64,000 bases of DNA, taken from Trichostrongylus colubriformis. Lineage: Eukaryota; Nematoda; Chromadorea; Rhabditida; Trichostrongylidae. The notes beneath the pieces were generated by a model, which had not been told where the DNA came from, did no database searches, and was given only the letters and a program-made list of their open reading frames with translations. Positions 49,719 to 62,096 of the stretch are shown here, piece by piece; the stretch's first letter is position 1, and every line of letters begins with the position of its first letter. Location of the stretch: the NCBI GenBank assembly GCA_963978905.1, contig OZ022261.1, positions 20,829,686 through 20,893,685 on the forward strand, written 5' to 3'. A program made the position numbers and the translations under genes.

Positions 49719-50151
49719 TCATAATGTCTCCTTATTTTCCGTCATCCTCGCTTCAGCAAATGCAAGCAACTGAAAATTGATATGTATTATTCTGTATTTA
49801 TGACCTAGGAAGACTTGCTGCATAACTGCATTGCATACACCCGGAAACTTATAAAGTTACATATCCAATCACCTTGAAGTGATGAAAAACACTTGACTCT
49901 TAAAAACCGACCATGGAGAGGCCTTCTCGCCATATAACAGTTTTTTCTCAGAGACTGAACCTTGCTATTCCGATCATAAAGATAGTAAAGTTTTGTTTAT
50001 TATCCCGTTAGACAGTTATATTGATACTACTCTACCTTGTAATCAGGAATCTGTGCGCTACAATGTACAATGCACGAGGGTATAGACTACTGTACACATA
50101 CGGGTCACTCACAACTTTAATGCCAGGTATTCCGAGGGTGTCCATCTCAAT
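49719..50151 (-). CDS. possible 3' exons of an unknown minus-strand gene
   Basis: The last exon (49719-49769, acceptor AATTTTCAG) codes for LLAFAEARMTENKETL and a stop. A 39 nt exon before it (50113-50151, donor GTGAGT) codes for IEMDTLGIPGIKV in matching phase. A still earlier stretch near 50350-50385 reads NFRIAYVAKMKQ before a GTATTT donor. The product is not recognised. The case rests on good splice signals, matching phases and the AATAAA downstream. Confidence 0.35.
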
Positions 50152-50476
50152 CTATCACATGAACCCGACCTAAATTTGAAACGCGAAATTTTTGGACAAC
50201 CGCACAGCATGGTAGCTTAAAAAATGTCCATACATACTCGAAAATCAGAATCCAGTACACATCATACTCAAGATGCACAGCGTCATTCCCATAGCTACCA
50301 ATGGAGTTAGTGATATACAGGCTACAGAAAATACCTGTTTCATCTTAGCGACGTATGCGATTCGAAAGTTTGCTGACTAGTCAATTGATGGCAATTGAAT
50401 CCTTTTCCATACAAGCATTTTTTCAACCCACCTTTTAGGAAAAGGTAATTGAAATCATCCTAACAGTTCTTAAGAG

Positions 50477-50572
50477 TTAGTAAGAACTTTGGAACGACTC
50501 AATATCACTTTCGGACACATCACTCGGATCTTTCATTACACAACGGTTTACGGAATCGGAAAAGGGATGGAA
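50477..50572 (-). CDS. possible C-terminal exon, acidic/serine-rich
   Basis: Reads FHPFSDSVNRCVMKDPSD, then VSESDIESFQSSY and a stop. The composition is like the tail of a membrane or signalling protein. The acceptor (TTTTGAAAAG) is poor. It could be an alternative end of the gene at 49.7 kb, or chance. Confidence 0.22.
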   Translation of the reverse strand, partial: FHPFSDSVNRCVMKDPSDVSESDIESFQSSY

Positions 50573-53427
50573 CGATGTTCTTTTCAAAACGATCCTTGTA
50601 GTGCAGCGGTACAGTGTTTGAACTTGGGATAGCATGCTAGCACAACCAAACGTAGCTCTACAGATCTCCTAGAAGCCTATATGATTCAACCTTCATCGGA
50701 AGCGACTTCAAACATGAAAACTGACGGGCCTAGGCTGAGCCCAACAAGTTGTTACTAAGCCGCTCGACGATCCTATTGAAAAAGATGTTCTCTTTTGTAA
50801 TGAAGTCTAAGCAATTTAATCTGACATCTAAAATCTCTGACGCTACTTGTTTTTCAAAGTTGAACATCAAATTACGTTGGTGTTGATGTCTTTCACTACG
50901 AAAATAGACAAGTAGTAGTGGTAAAAAGAAAACAACTCAAAAATCAGAAAACAACTCTTTTTTTTACAATACAGCATTCTTTTAAGAGTCAACATCGTAG
51001 ATGAACGAAAATAGATCTGCAAATCTCATCCAATTATCAATTTAGTGATCAAACTGAAGTGTAGGGAATCGAACAACATGGCACCAGCACTCGGGACAAC
51101 GGCTGAGTACAGGGACAAAATGATCGGTTACTGCAATTTCCAGTCCAAGCCGTACGCTTTTCGATGGCCAAAAGGAGAAATGAGAAAGCAAATACAGAAA
51201 TGCACAAGCCAATGTCAGCAAGTTAGCGATATAGTGTTCAGACCAAAAACATCCCACAGGAGGTACTACGAAAGGCCATGGGGTAAAGGTGCCGATGCGA
51301 CGTCGCAAAAGGGACCAGTACGGCAATTCCACGAAGGGCGGAGTTAAGAACTCAGACTGGAAATAACGGGGCGCGGCATAGCGTTCCGCGCTACACCCGA
51401 ATTCCATGACTAATCGGTAACCCACCTGAAACTACTGAAAATCATCCCCATACGAAAGTGTGGACCGCTAGGTCAAAAACCTTTCAACCAATATGTTATA
51501 ACTTTGCTCGTGGAGCTTTCACGGGAACAAGGAGACTTGGAAAACTACCTACGCTGATCTTTCGGTATTTTTTAGAAAAACTGCAGCTTGATGTCTTGAT
51601 TGCAACCTCCGCACGTTGCGCACGATTTTTGAGCTGAAGCCACACACCCTCTTCTATAGAATTCGTCTTAGAAACCAGCTGTTGTTAGAATTCTCTCTCC
51701 CGAGCACATAGTGATGAAACCATTAATCTCTGGATTTTATAGCGGTGAAAAATCGTTTATCATCGTTGATACCTAATACGTGAATAACTACCTAAAAAAT
51801 AAGTTGCTTTGTGCGCAGACATTCTAGCGAATGTTTCGCACTCGAACTTACTTGGCGGAATTCGAACGAATTCTCTCAGTAGCCGAAAATGACCAAATTC
51901 AAGTGTATAACAGGCTGCACCCATCGAAAGTTCGCTGATCGCTAGATCATGGAATATTGATGGCTTAATTAATCAAATGTTATGAAGTACTTCAGCGAGA
52001 GAAAAAAGCCGTTCCAGTTGCGATTCCTCCTCTTTTCGCCTATTGTTCCCGATTGATCAAAACACAGTGCGGCCTGACTCGCCCAGTCATTTTCACTGCC
52101 GTTGGGAGAAACAATGCTGACAGCCGACATCGTTTTCTTACGACTACTTTCGAGACCATTTTATTCTCTACATAGATCGATGATTTACGCAATCGAGTGA
52201 ACATTGTATATTACAAGCAATGACAAGACTTGCTCTGTTTGCCATCCTGTCATGTTAAAAGTATGATAAGCAAGTGATAAACAAAAATAAGATCACTGAT
52301 CTTAATTCGATTGCGGTACTTATAAAAATAATTGGGGTCACGGTCATTATGATCACGTTCTTTTCAGATCGCTCGAAACAGAGCAATGCCAGTAAACAGC
52401 CTCTAGTTGTAGGCACCCAAATTTTGTGGCCTCCCAAGCTCGCACCCTGACGTCGCACGCCTGATAAATCGACACCAATTTTCCGTCCCATATGCACACG
52501 CCTCGGATATACGTGGTCAGATGTGACTGGCGATTCTGACTTATGACCCTGATTTCAGCACCAACTCTTCCACCTTCATATGTGATGGACCTGCAAACAG
52601 GGTCAAACATGGCGTCGAGGAGATACTTTAATCAAAAGGGGCCTTTCCTACGACCCTTTCTTCAGGTTCCAGTACTTCTATGGTTTTCCACGCAGTTAAT
52701 GCGATTCATCAAGGAACCTAAGAGCCCACGGTAAAAAAAAGGACAGACCAAGCTCGTGACAAAATGTGGAAAACTAGAAGCTACCAGGATTCAAATTAAA
52801 TATTCATGCTGGAACAGAAACGTGCTCATTTTCAGGTGAAAGAGGAGAACAAGAGAAGTAAAGGACAGATAGATAGAACATAAGGATAGAGCAGATAAAG
52901 ATAAGGATAGACAAAAAAAGATAATTTAACAAAATAGATGTAACAGATAGTATAACAGATAACTTGGAAAATCGTACAAGTGATGTGCAGGATAAAAGAT
53001 GAAGAATAGGTAAAAAAAACCATTGCTAGTCGCTATTCCGTAGGATCTCGGAGAACAAAAGGTGTACGGGAGGCATTTTAGCACAATAGTTCATTTTTTT
53101 AAAAAGAATGTATAGAGAGCACGCACCGTTGACTAAAAAAATTTCCGCGACAGACTTCCTTCGATATCCCCCCCTGGCTACTCCAGCTGTACCGTATAGC
53201 TTCTTTCTTTTCTACGATATGGTATGGCTTAAGTAGTCAGTAGGCAGCGGCAGCTTGAAAGATCCCGCACCAGAATTCGTTTTCACAAAGTTTGGGTTGA
53301 AGCCCAGAATCCAGATAGCGCGCTTCATCGCCATTTGAGCGTGGTATCTTCTCTATTGTAGAAATATTCCTGAATAAGTATCCAAGTTCGACTTTATATA
53401 AATCTTGGCATTGTGTTTATTTATATG
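50573..53427. other. no gene recognised
   Basis: A 100-130 codon open frame runs on both strands at 51042-51425, probably inside an old interspersed repeat. A purine-rich simple stretch with GATAGA-type words lies at 52850-53000. Confidence 0.35.
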
Positions 53428-53622
53428 CAATTCTTATTGGAGCCGTGACCAAGATGTTAATTAGTTTTATTCGGCTAACGTTTCGGCCTTGTAGCCTTCG
53501 TCACAGCCTGGAAAGTCAAAGATAAATGCGATTTGTCCTCCAAAACCATTTCAAACTTACAAAATAGCTCTGTCCAGACCAGAAGAGTTTAGAAAGGAGT
53601 CGCAACCACAACCACTGAGGTA

Positions 53623-53872
53623 CTAACCTGTAAACACGACCAGCTGTCGCTGAGGCAGGCTGAGAAATGGGGAAAGTTCACTTGTTATGGCTATGCACTC
53701 ATCTTTCCTGTTCATCTTGGGGTTTTTTGCTTTTATCCAAAATGCCTTCAAAGTTTCGCGAGCTGGAGTCTGGGGCTCACGTGACAAAATCCCTACAGTT
53801 ACCTCAAACTCCACATCTCCATGACATCGCAAGCGGTGAGCACCCAGAGGAGTCTCAGGCCTCGATTTTTTT
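53623..53872 (-). pseudogene. GIY-YIG endonuclease fragment, left (inverted) copy
   Basis: Begins KKSRPETPLGAHRLRCHGD and follows the right copy residue by residue to a stop after QLVVFTG, with scattered changes. The YIGET part is missing from this copy. Confidence 0.72.
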
Positions 53873-53883
53873 TTTAGGCCTTT

Positions 53884-54195
53884 TTTTATATTGGAGAAAC
53901 TGGACGGCCTCTGTGCACTAAAATCAAGGAACACCTCGATGGCCTGAAGAAATCGAGGCCTGAGACCCCCCTGGGTGCTCACCGCTTGCGATGTCATGGA
54001 GATGTGGAGTTTGAGGTGACTGTAGCGATTTTGTCATGCGAGCCCAGGACACCAACTCGCAAAACTTCGAAGGCATTTTGGATAAACGCCAAAAACCCCA
54101 AAATGAACAGGAAAGATGAGTGCATAGCCATAACAAGTGAAATTGCCCCATTTCGCGGCTTGCCTCAGCGACAGCCGCTCGTGTTTACAGGTTAG
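53884..54195 (+). pseudogene. GIY-YIG endonuclease fragment, right copy
   Basis: The frame reads FYIGETGRPLCTKIKEHLDG, then KSRPETPLGAHRLRCHGDVE and ends at a stop after QPLVFTG. YIGETGRxLxxRxxEH is the GIY-YIG nuclease signature found at the C-terminus of Penelope-like retroelements. The reverse transcriptase part is absent. Confidence 0.75.
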
Positions 54196-54376
54196 TCCCA
54201 CCGTGGTTGTGGTTTGCGACTCCTTTCTAAACTCTTCTGATCTGGACAGAGCTATTTTGTAAGTTTGAAATGGTTTTGGAGGACAAATCGCATTTATCTT
54301 TGACTTTCCAGGCTCTGAGGAAGGCGACAAGGCCGAAACGTTAGCCGAATGGTCACGGCTTCAATAAGAATTACAT

Positions 54377-56479
54377 ATATTCTTGAATACTTGTAACTTT
54401 ACTAGAACTCAATCTTTTGGAGTGATTCAACTGTTTCCGTAACAACTCCCTTAACCCACTTTTAAACTTATGCAGTGCCCCAGCTTAAATGATCGTAACT
54501 TCCTTCAAACGTAACTTTGTATGTGCGAATTTCCGATGCGGAATCCACCAGATTGCCGCCTATTGCTGATTACTTGAGCTATAATATATCTTATAAGCGA
54601 AAGAAATTATATCGAAGAAAGTCAGGCAAGGGAATTTTCTATGTCGTAGTGGCGAGTTCTTCCCACGATTCTACGGGGAAAATGATCGATCCATGTGCTG
54701 CAATGCCTCCAGTACACATTTTTGTTCTCGAAGAACCAACGGAATGGCGACAGGCGTTAGTCCGCCTAGTTTCAGGACGCCACGGAGAAAGATTTCCTTC
54801 ACATTCTTAGTGGATACGAACGCTTTTCCGGTCTCTATAGTGGTTCATAAGCACTGGTTTACGTCCTTGCAATCGCAGTAAGATATAAAATTTCTTGACT
54901 ATTCATTCATGGTATAACCCGAGGATAGAAACGCGCCACACGGCCAATCGGCGAATGTCGGAGGTCCACCTGTATGCGTTTTCGGTGTCAGAGAGCCAAT
55001 GGGAGGGCGAATGGCGTCTTTGTTGCGCGATTCCATCAACTTTCCATCAGATTAACGGGTGCACTATTCCCGTGGTGGTCTTGGAATTGTGAACTAAGAA
55101 CAAGGTATCACTAATGAATTTGCACCACAACATGAGTTATGCGCGTTTGGTCACAGGATATTGAAACCTTGCTCACGTCAACTATTCTGAGAGGACCAAC
55201 GAAACAGCGTGCCCTTTGACTGTGTTTATCTTTGGCGTTGTCCATACGCTCTCCTCTCTACAATATCGTCCTAAGCGCTCACCTTGAAAATTTTCTGTCC
55301 TACCTTGCTTCCTGTTTGCGTGGTGCCTCTTTTTATATTCCCTTCTGGATTCTCCAGTTAAGATTGGATCAAACATTAGTTCCGGATTTGAACCCAGCAA
55401 GTCTGTTATATCACAACTCTCTTTTACACTTCAAACCCTCAGCCTGAGAAATTACATGACCACTGCCTATCTCTACAATGACGACCCTCCCCTCAGCAGA
55501 GCAAACACGAGCCCCTGTAAAGGATCCCTCGACGGAGACCTGATCCTGTCTGCAATACACAACGATGAGATAGCTGGGTAAAGAGCAAGTCCAACTAGCC
55601 GCAATCGCAGAGTGTGACCGTAGCCTTAACCTTTTTGTTGAATCTACAGCTTACACCATTGAAAATACCGGAAGCGGTAAATTTGGCTGAGCGTGGAATA
55701 TGAAAATAGGGGTGCTCAGCAGTATGGCAGTACAGAAAGAACAAAATGGCGAAAACCCGAGAAAGAGAAACTCGAAACACCCTCTCACTCCCTATCTTTC
55801 GCGTCATTTTGCTTCACTAGTCGCTGAGGTATATGCAGACGGGGAAAGGGCTACAGCCGGCCAAGACGTTGTCCTACCCTCACTGGCCCTTTCGTCCGCG
55901 AATGCGAGGCAGTGCAACTCACAGTGGTGCGGGATCGAGATAACATCTCAGCCGCGCTTTTTAAGTGAAAGTTCCATCACCCATCACCTCTTCTTAAGTG
56001 GAACGTTTGTTTCACGTTCACATGTTTCCAGTTCTCACTTTCTTCGTAAGCCACGGTGCTTCCAAATGATCACTGTTAATGGAGCCCGCTAGCCCGCTGT
56101 TACAACTGCTACACACAGGTAAATCTTACTCGACCAAATGTCTTCTAAAGTAGAGACCGTGAGCGAAAAATATCCTGAAAAAAAAAGGCGAACGTTTTAC
56201 GTATGGGTTCTGATGACACGATAAGCAAGCTAACCTAGTCCTCGTCCACTGAACAACAGCTCTTCAAAAAGAATACCGACCGAGGTAGTCGTTCACAACG
56301 AGATATACAGAGGGGGGGGGGGGGGGGGGGGGGAGGGGGGTGGGAACAGCCACTTCCAATTCAATAACACTTTATTATATTCGGATTGAATATTACCACA
56401 ACTGAATCAATGGCAGACTTCACACGATCACGAAACTCCATAACACCAAACATCTGCACAAACGCGTTCGCAAATTTCT
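54377..56479. other. no gene recognised
   Basis: Short open frames only. A poly-G tract is listed separately. A GGTTTGAACCC-like word near 55388 was considered and rejected as a tRNA box. Confidence 0.35.
56312..56333. repeat. poly-G run
   Basis: Twenty-two uninterrupted G, then A, six G, T and three G. Confidence 0.9.
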
Positions 56480-57480
56480 GCTAAGGTAACATGATGCCTC
56501 GTTACCATTCATCGAGATGCTTGACTTCTTTACCCTTGTACGCAACTCTAGTAAGCTGATACCACTCTGCAATAGAGGAGTTTTAGGACGGATGCTGCAC
56601 TCGAGTACTCCGTTTCGTCGCTCAAGTACTCAACGCCCGCCGCATATAAATAGGCGAGCGTTTTTTGTGCGCCATGTCATGGCGCCCAGTCTTGCTGGAA
56701 CACGAAGTATCCGCGACGGCATAATGATAAAATATCGTCCTCTACATGCCTGAGTAAGTCGGCATCCACTTGCAATACTGGGTCGACGAACAGGAGATCA
56801 GCTTTCCCATGAAAGAGATGCCGCACTCGCCGACTGGTCGTCCTTGAAGCCTGCAGGGCTCCAAAACTGATCCTTCTTCTTCAGCTTTGTCCATGAGAGA
56901 TTCTTTTGGCTCTTTTTTTGTTTTCCTGAGGTCATGTATCCGTGCCTAAGAAGCTCCTTCATTCTATAGAATCCTTTGGACGGTGTCTAAAAAATCCCGG
57001 TGCGCTTACGTTACTCAACGACGTTGGGGGTCAGTGGAGATGATCTCGCGCACATTAGCTGTATGTATAAGTTTAACTGCAATACGACAGTGGTCTTCCC
57101 AGACAAAAACGTTGTCCTCCGGGCTGTCCACGAGACACTCGACTATAAAAGTTGCTTAGCTGCTTCGAGTCGACGGTCGTGTAGTAAGTGTTCTTGAGCT
57201 CGAACGACGATGGCTTCAGCTTCTGGTTACGGTGCATGTAAAGAATCAAAGCTTGCTTCTGGTGATCGAGGAACATTTCACCCTATTGCCTGCTTCAGTT
57301 CCAATGATGTGTGCTTCGTAGACGTTCCAGGTGTGAACCGTGAGAACAAAGAATCATTTACACTACCGCACACTTTGGGACGGATTTGGGACGCTAGCTC
57401 TGAACCACTCACCAGATGTGACAATCAATGGCATTCAAATTTGTTTCCTCTCAGCGACTTCCTATTTGACGCAATCGCAA
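56480..57480 (-). pseudogene. decayed Tc1-like transposase
   Basis: Read on the minus strand, 56640-56700 gives FQQDWAP, a stop, then HGAQKTLAYLYA: the second Asp region (QQDxAPxHGAxxT) of a Tc1-family DD34E/D transposase. Upstream fragments such as NVFVWEDHCRIAVKL in another frame may belong to it. Many stops and frameshifts. Element ends were not found. Confidence 0.55.
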
Positions 57481-60400
57481 CGTAACGAGAATGTCAGAAC
57501 ACAAGGAACCCGCACCTAAGTTACCTGCATTACCGAAACCCTTCCTGACCGGCACGTGAACTTTGAACACAGACAGGAAGGGCCTCAATACCGCCAGCAT
57601 CATAGTACAAGTCGCAAAGTATATTCGTGATAGAGTAGCTGTAACTCATGATCCTGATTGCTGTTGATGATTTGCTTTTGGCTTGGCCAAACTGCTCCTA
57701 CCACTAACTTTTGTTTGCTGGTTAGTCACCTACTCTTTTCCACAGAAAACGGCTACTTTAACACTTCGTGGACAACAGCAGCATCCGACGAGAAAAGAAT
57801 CGTCACACTTGCAAAGTCACATGCATTACCGATAACAAGTACAAATTCAAAAACTCAGAATATTATTCAGGACAGGTAGTGAAACTATCTCTCAAATAGG
57901 ATAGATGCACTGATACAGCCCTAATTGGATCTTGAGAAGGCAGGGTAGTCGAACATATACGAGCAGCAAAGAGGTTATGCAACTTGCACAGGTTTTCGGC
58001 CCTTCAGGGACACCGGGAAGGATTTCATTCTATGGTAACACTTGCAGATCGTTCATTTATCACAATTGCACAACGACGCTTTGCCAAGTTGTTGTGTGTG
58101 AATTCATTAGCTTTTATTGCTATAAACACATTTTCTCCTTACCCCTCGCTTATTGTCACTTTCATTGTTTCACATGCTCGTTGATGTTTATTGTTTCACT
58201 TCTTTAACACCATCATGAATGAAATAAAATTCGCCCTAGGCAACATCTAATGACAGTGACGCCGGCCTTATGTGTTTGCCGCCAGCTGGAAACTCCGCCA
58301 CTGAAGCGTACAGCTCGAGGTGAAGCGCGGTAGGATTGTATTCGAAGGCGCGTTCTTCGACGAGAGTCTCGCTACACATCTCTCCTGACAAGGAAAGGCA
58401 CCCGGGTCGACGTGACCATTCAGGATGAGTCGTACGAGTTCCCACGTAGTTTCAGACCGGAATCTCAAATCTGCCCTCCAAGTCTGCGCAACGATTCTGA
58501 GAAGGAAGTTAGGCGGCCTGAAAGATACGGCGCAATCGCAGCCACTGGTCATATACGACTCGAGAAAATACCTCGTCGGAGCCCGGATGGAACATCTTGT
58601 AAGCTGTCGGTCTACAAACCGGGGCATCGGAGTTAGGATCTACGATGCATTTTTTAAATTCTGTTGCTTTGAGTGTTTTCTAAACATTTGCGGAACGCTT
58701 CTACGCTCCTTATACCTTTCTCACCTTTTACGCTTACCACTCTGTGCAAATATTCTGCCAAATCGAGTTTTTGGCCTAACTTTGAAAATTAGGGGTGCCA
58801 GGGGGGTAAGTAGTAGTTTTTCAATTTTTTTTCTACAAAAAATCGTACAACCTTAACAATGATAACCTGGACATATGTATTACAGGTGCGCATGACAAAA
58901 ATATACGTAACGAGCGTCAAATAAGGGCATTTACTCGACAAGGGTAAAGGATTCCTACTTCGTTGAATGGGTAATAATAGCTCAGGAATTTCTCCGAAAT
59001 TCGGTCAGATTCTCGAATTAGCTGAAAACTTGTCCAGTGGTGTAGTTTGATCCCCTAAAAACGAAAATCACACTGTTTTCGCGCGAAAACGTCTGGCTCG
59101 CGCGCCATAGACTTCCGAACGTACCGTGTAATAGTACCAGTTGTTCAAAAGCTCCATAACTCCACTCCAAGATTCGTTTAGCAGACTTGGAGGGCGGATT
59201 TGAGATCCCCGTTTTACACAACATAGGAACACATACAAGTCATCTTTAATGGCCACGGTGACCCGGGAGCCTTACCTTGTGAGTTCAAATGTTCGTTTAC
59301 AAAAAGGGTTTCCTAAATACCTTTCCGTGCTTACTGCATCCTCTCCCGTTGGTTTCACCATAACAACACCGAAAGGAACTTCCAGAGAAATTCACGAGTC
59401 CACGGTACATGACTGCTGTTGGTTCCCGTACCTGCTACAGAACGTGCGTGCGTCACGAAAACAGCTAGTTACGACGTGACGATCGACGTATGAGCTAGAA
59501 GTCTCGTATGTAGTTGAGGTTTGTAGTGATCACCGTGTCCACATCTTACTCACGGCTCACAAGACGGTAGTTGTTCCAGGACCCGATTGTTTACGGCGCC
59601 CCAGCTCGTACGCAACCCGTCGTACCTTTAGATCTCTTGCACAGAAGTATGATAAAGAGGAACCTCCACAACGGTTCCAACTCGAAGCCAAGTTGGAAAG
59701 GCAGCTCGATCCGTGTAAAAGCTCACAAAAACATGAATGCATCACTACGAACGTTTCTCACTTGATCGGTTTCGGAAATAGAAAAGGCAAAACGACCAAC
59801 CTTCGAAAGAAGAGGTTCAGTAGAGGCACCATTATTCTGTAGTGGTGTCTCGACCACTGATGCTTACCTTAGTCTGACATTTCCCAGGCAATTCCCAACG
59901 ACTCCACAATAATACTATACTTATCAAGGAAAACCATGGACAATGGATGGTAAGTCGTGATGTGCAGCTACATCAAAACAATAAAACTTTCGTAATATTG
60001 GAAGTGGAAGCTTCGCGCAGTTTCTCCAAGGGCAAAAGATGTGCAGGAGTTTTCTAGCATCGGGTTGTGCAACTCTAAATATTTCGACCTTCATCACTGC
60101 TTAATGGTGGTATCGATGGCAGAGTGAGTTATCTACCGTTGTTCCTGGAAGGGAACAACGAAAGGAAAAGAATTAAGAAAACAACCACCTCCTTTGCAAT
60201 AAGAGTGGGCAGTTGAAAGATCACAGCAAGAAGTCTAATTCCACTTACTAATGGCTATCCTTGTGCGACAGAACATTTCATGGTCTACGTGCACGTTTTT
60301 CTACCAGAATCGATAACAATCGGATACATAGCTGATAACTTTATGTATTCGCCCGTAAACCTTATGTACGTAATTGTATATGTGATAGCAGCAGATTGTG

Positions 60401-61212
60401 ACTACTTGAGTTTGCTGAAGAAACCAGAAACCGGCATTCTGTAGACAGTATAAGGCAGGTATACCCGATAAACGCTTACATTACGGCGTGGGCGGGTAGC
60501 GACAGACTGGTTTGTTGATAGTTAGTATGGAACGGGTTTTGAACAATTTATTAAATGCTATAGGCCACTTTTCAACCTATGTCTACTCTACACACCGCGA
60601 CATTTACAAGAATGGTCGTAAATTCTTTTCATTTATTGCTGCCATGGATGAGCCTGATTCTAATCCCGGGACATCGCTTAGAGACTAGATGCTTGACACT
60701 ACTACATAATCTGATCGTAACTATGCAAACTACAACGCATACACGGTATCTTCTGGTAGCAAAATGATTACTGTTACGCGGTAGTAAAGAAAAACAGAGT
60801 ATCTCTCGTATAGCACAACAAAAGAAACGAAAGTGGACGATAAATATTCATAACGAATCCAAACAACATGTGTGTTATCATTACTTCAAATTGGACCTCT
60901 TTAATTCCGAATGACGGCGATTAGATGTTCGGGATTCGATTCAATGACAGGACGCAGGTAGTCAACGTCGAGACTGCCCAGTCCCATCGAAGGGCAGCCG
61001 TGACGGACACAAAACTTTGATGAGGTGTTCCGCAGGCCTGCTCTTCTATATATCTTCAAACAGCGTAGTTCAGAGGGTTGAGATCGGACGAGGAGCTTCT
61101 TGTTTGATGAGATCGTCCTCAGGTACTTGTTGCTTAACGTCCTACCATCGATTCTTACCCCAAGCGCCGTTATCCGGAATGGAAGAGGTGAAATCGAAGA
61201 GTGATGATAATA
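57481..61212. other. no gene recognised; one inverted repeat pair
   Basis: 58395-58510 and 59150-59270 are diverged inverted copies (ATCTCAAATCTGCCCTCCAA on the plus strand, the inverse on the other), about 640 bp apart. The rest has short open frames without known domains. Confidence 0.4.
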
Positions 61213-62094
61213 TTAGGTTGTCCCAAAAGTCTTGTAGGATTTTTTTCGACCACCATTTTTTATTATTTTTCCTTCCAACAAACAACAATTAGGCAACAGC
61301 GTTTTCACCATTGTTATCGATAAGACTCTACCACCTCATAGGTAAATCGCTGATTCCCTCCTCCCGGAACCCTGGGTTCTGGGAGTCGATGAAGTCAGCG
61401 ATCGCCTTTGCAAGCATGCCATAATCAACGAATTTTCTCTCGGTCAGGAAGGATTCAAGAGGATGGGGAAGGTGATAGTCACGAGGGGCAATGTCTGGAG
61501 AGTATGGCCTGTGGGGCAGGACATCCCAGCCGGGCTCGTGTAGCTTGGCCTAGGTACTTTTCGTGAAATGGGAGGGGGCGTCATCATGAAGAAGGGTAAC
61601 CGCGGACTTTTCCGGCGCTTTTCGCGAACAGCGACGGCGAGCTGCTGGAGCTGGTGAGTGCATACGGTAGCGATGACTGTCTCGCCTTGTACCAGCACCT
61701 CGCGGAAAGCATTCCTTCCGCGTCCCAGAACCAGCACAGTCCCAAGCGTGGTTTGTCTTTCATGTCAATCTCGCCGTTGCTGAAGCTGATGAACCAGCAG
61801 CGCACGATCACGTAGCTCACACATCCCTTGCCAAATGCAGCGCTGATGGAGTGGCAAGCTTCCGTCGTTCTGGTGCCGCAAGACCGCTCATAATAGATGA
61901 CGTGGGTGTTGGGTGGGTATCGACAACGGGCATTGTTGCTCTCTCTACGGGATCTGGTGGATCAATATATATTTTTCTAGAAAGCTCAGAGCACGTTCTA
62001 CCATATTCCTGAACAACCTAGACCTGTCTCGAAACAAGCAAGAAATACTGATTTTTTTCCGGAAAAATCCTACAAGACTTTTGGGACAACCTAA
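61213..62094 (-). mobile_element. mariner transposon, copy 1
   Basis: Termini TTAGGTTGTCCCAAAAGTCT and its inverse, with TA on both sides. Length 882 bp, so internally deleted. Remnant transposase on the minus strand. Termini and size class resemble hookworm mariners of the irritans type. Confidence 0.92.
61285..61900 (-). pseudogene. mariner transposase remnant, copy 1
   Basis: Fragments in different frames: SYVIVRCWFISFSNGEIDMK (helix-turn-helix side) and, after a deletion and shifts, the C-terminal block with a SPDIAPR-like motif. Several frame breaks, not functional. Confidence 0.8.
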
Positions 62095-62096
62095 TA

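Larger units (their letters stand above)
53428..54376. mobile_element. head-to-head Penelope-like retroelement 3' ends (foldback)
   Basis: Two copies of the same sequence face each other. Outer ends pair from TTCTTATTGGAGCCGTGACC (left) to GGTCACGGCTTCAATAAGAA (right), and both carry GGCCGAAACGTTAGCCGAAT when read outward. Inside each is the end of a GIY-YIG endonuclease frame. The left copy starts further downstream than the right copy, so they are unequal in length. Confidence 0.75.

Noticed and set aside
50221..50350. Minus-strand extension VFSVACISLTPLVAMGMTLC to a stop
   Set aside because: It looks like a membrane segment, but it follows a GT donor in sequence better read as intron; no independent support.
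51065..51080. GTTCGATTCCC-like word on the minus strand
   Set aside because: No matching A box or cloverleaf; it lies in what looks like an old repeat.
51042..51425. 127-codon frame with another long frame on the opposite strand
   Set aside because: Both strands open at once, no domain, no splice signals; more likely a repeat without stops.
55385..55402. GGGTTCAAATCC on the minus strand, like a tRNA T-arm/B box
   Set aside because: The 75 bases upstream do not form a D-arm, anticodon arm or acceptor stem, so it is not a tRNA gene.
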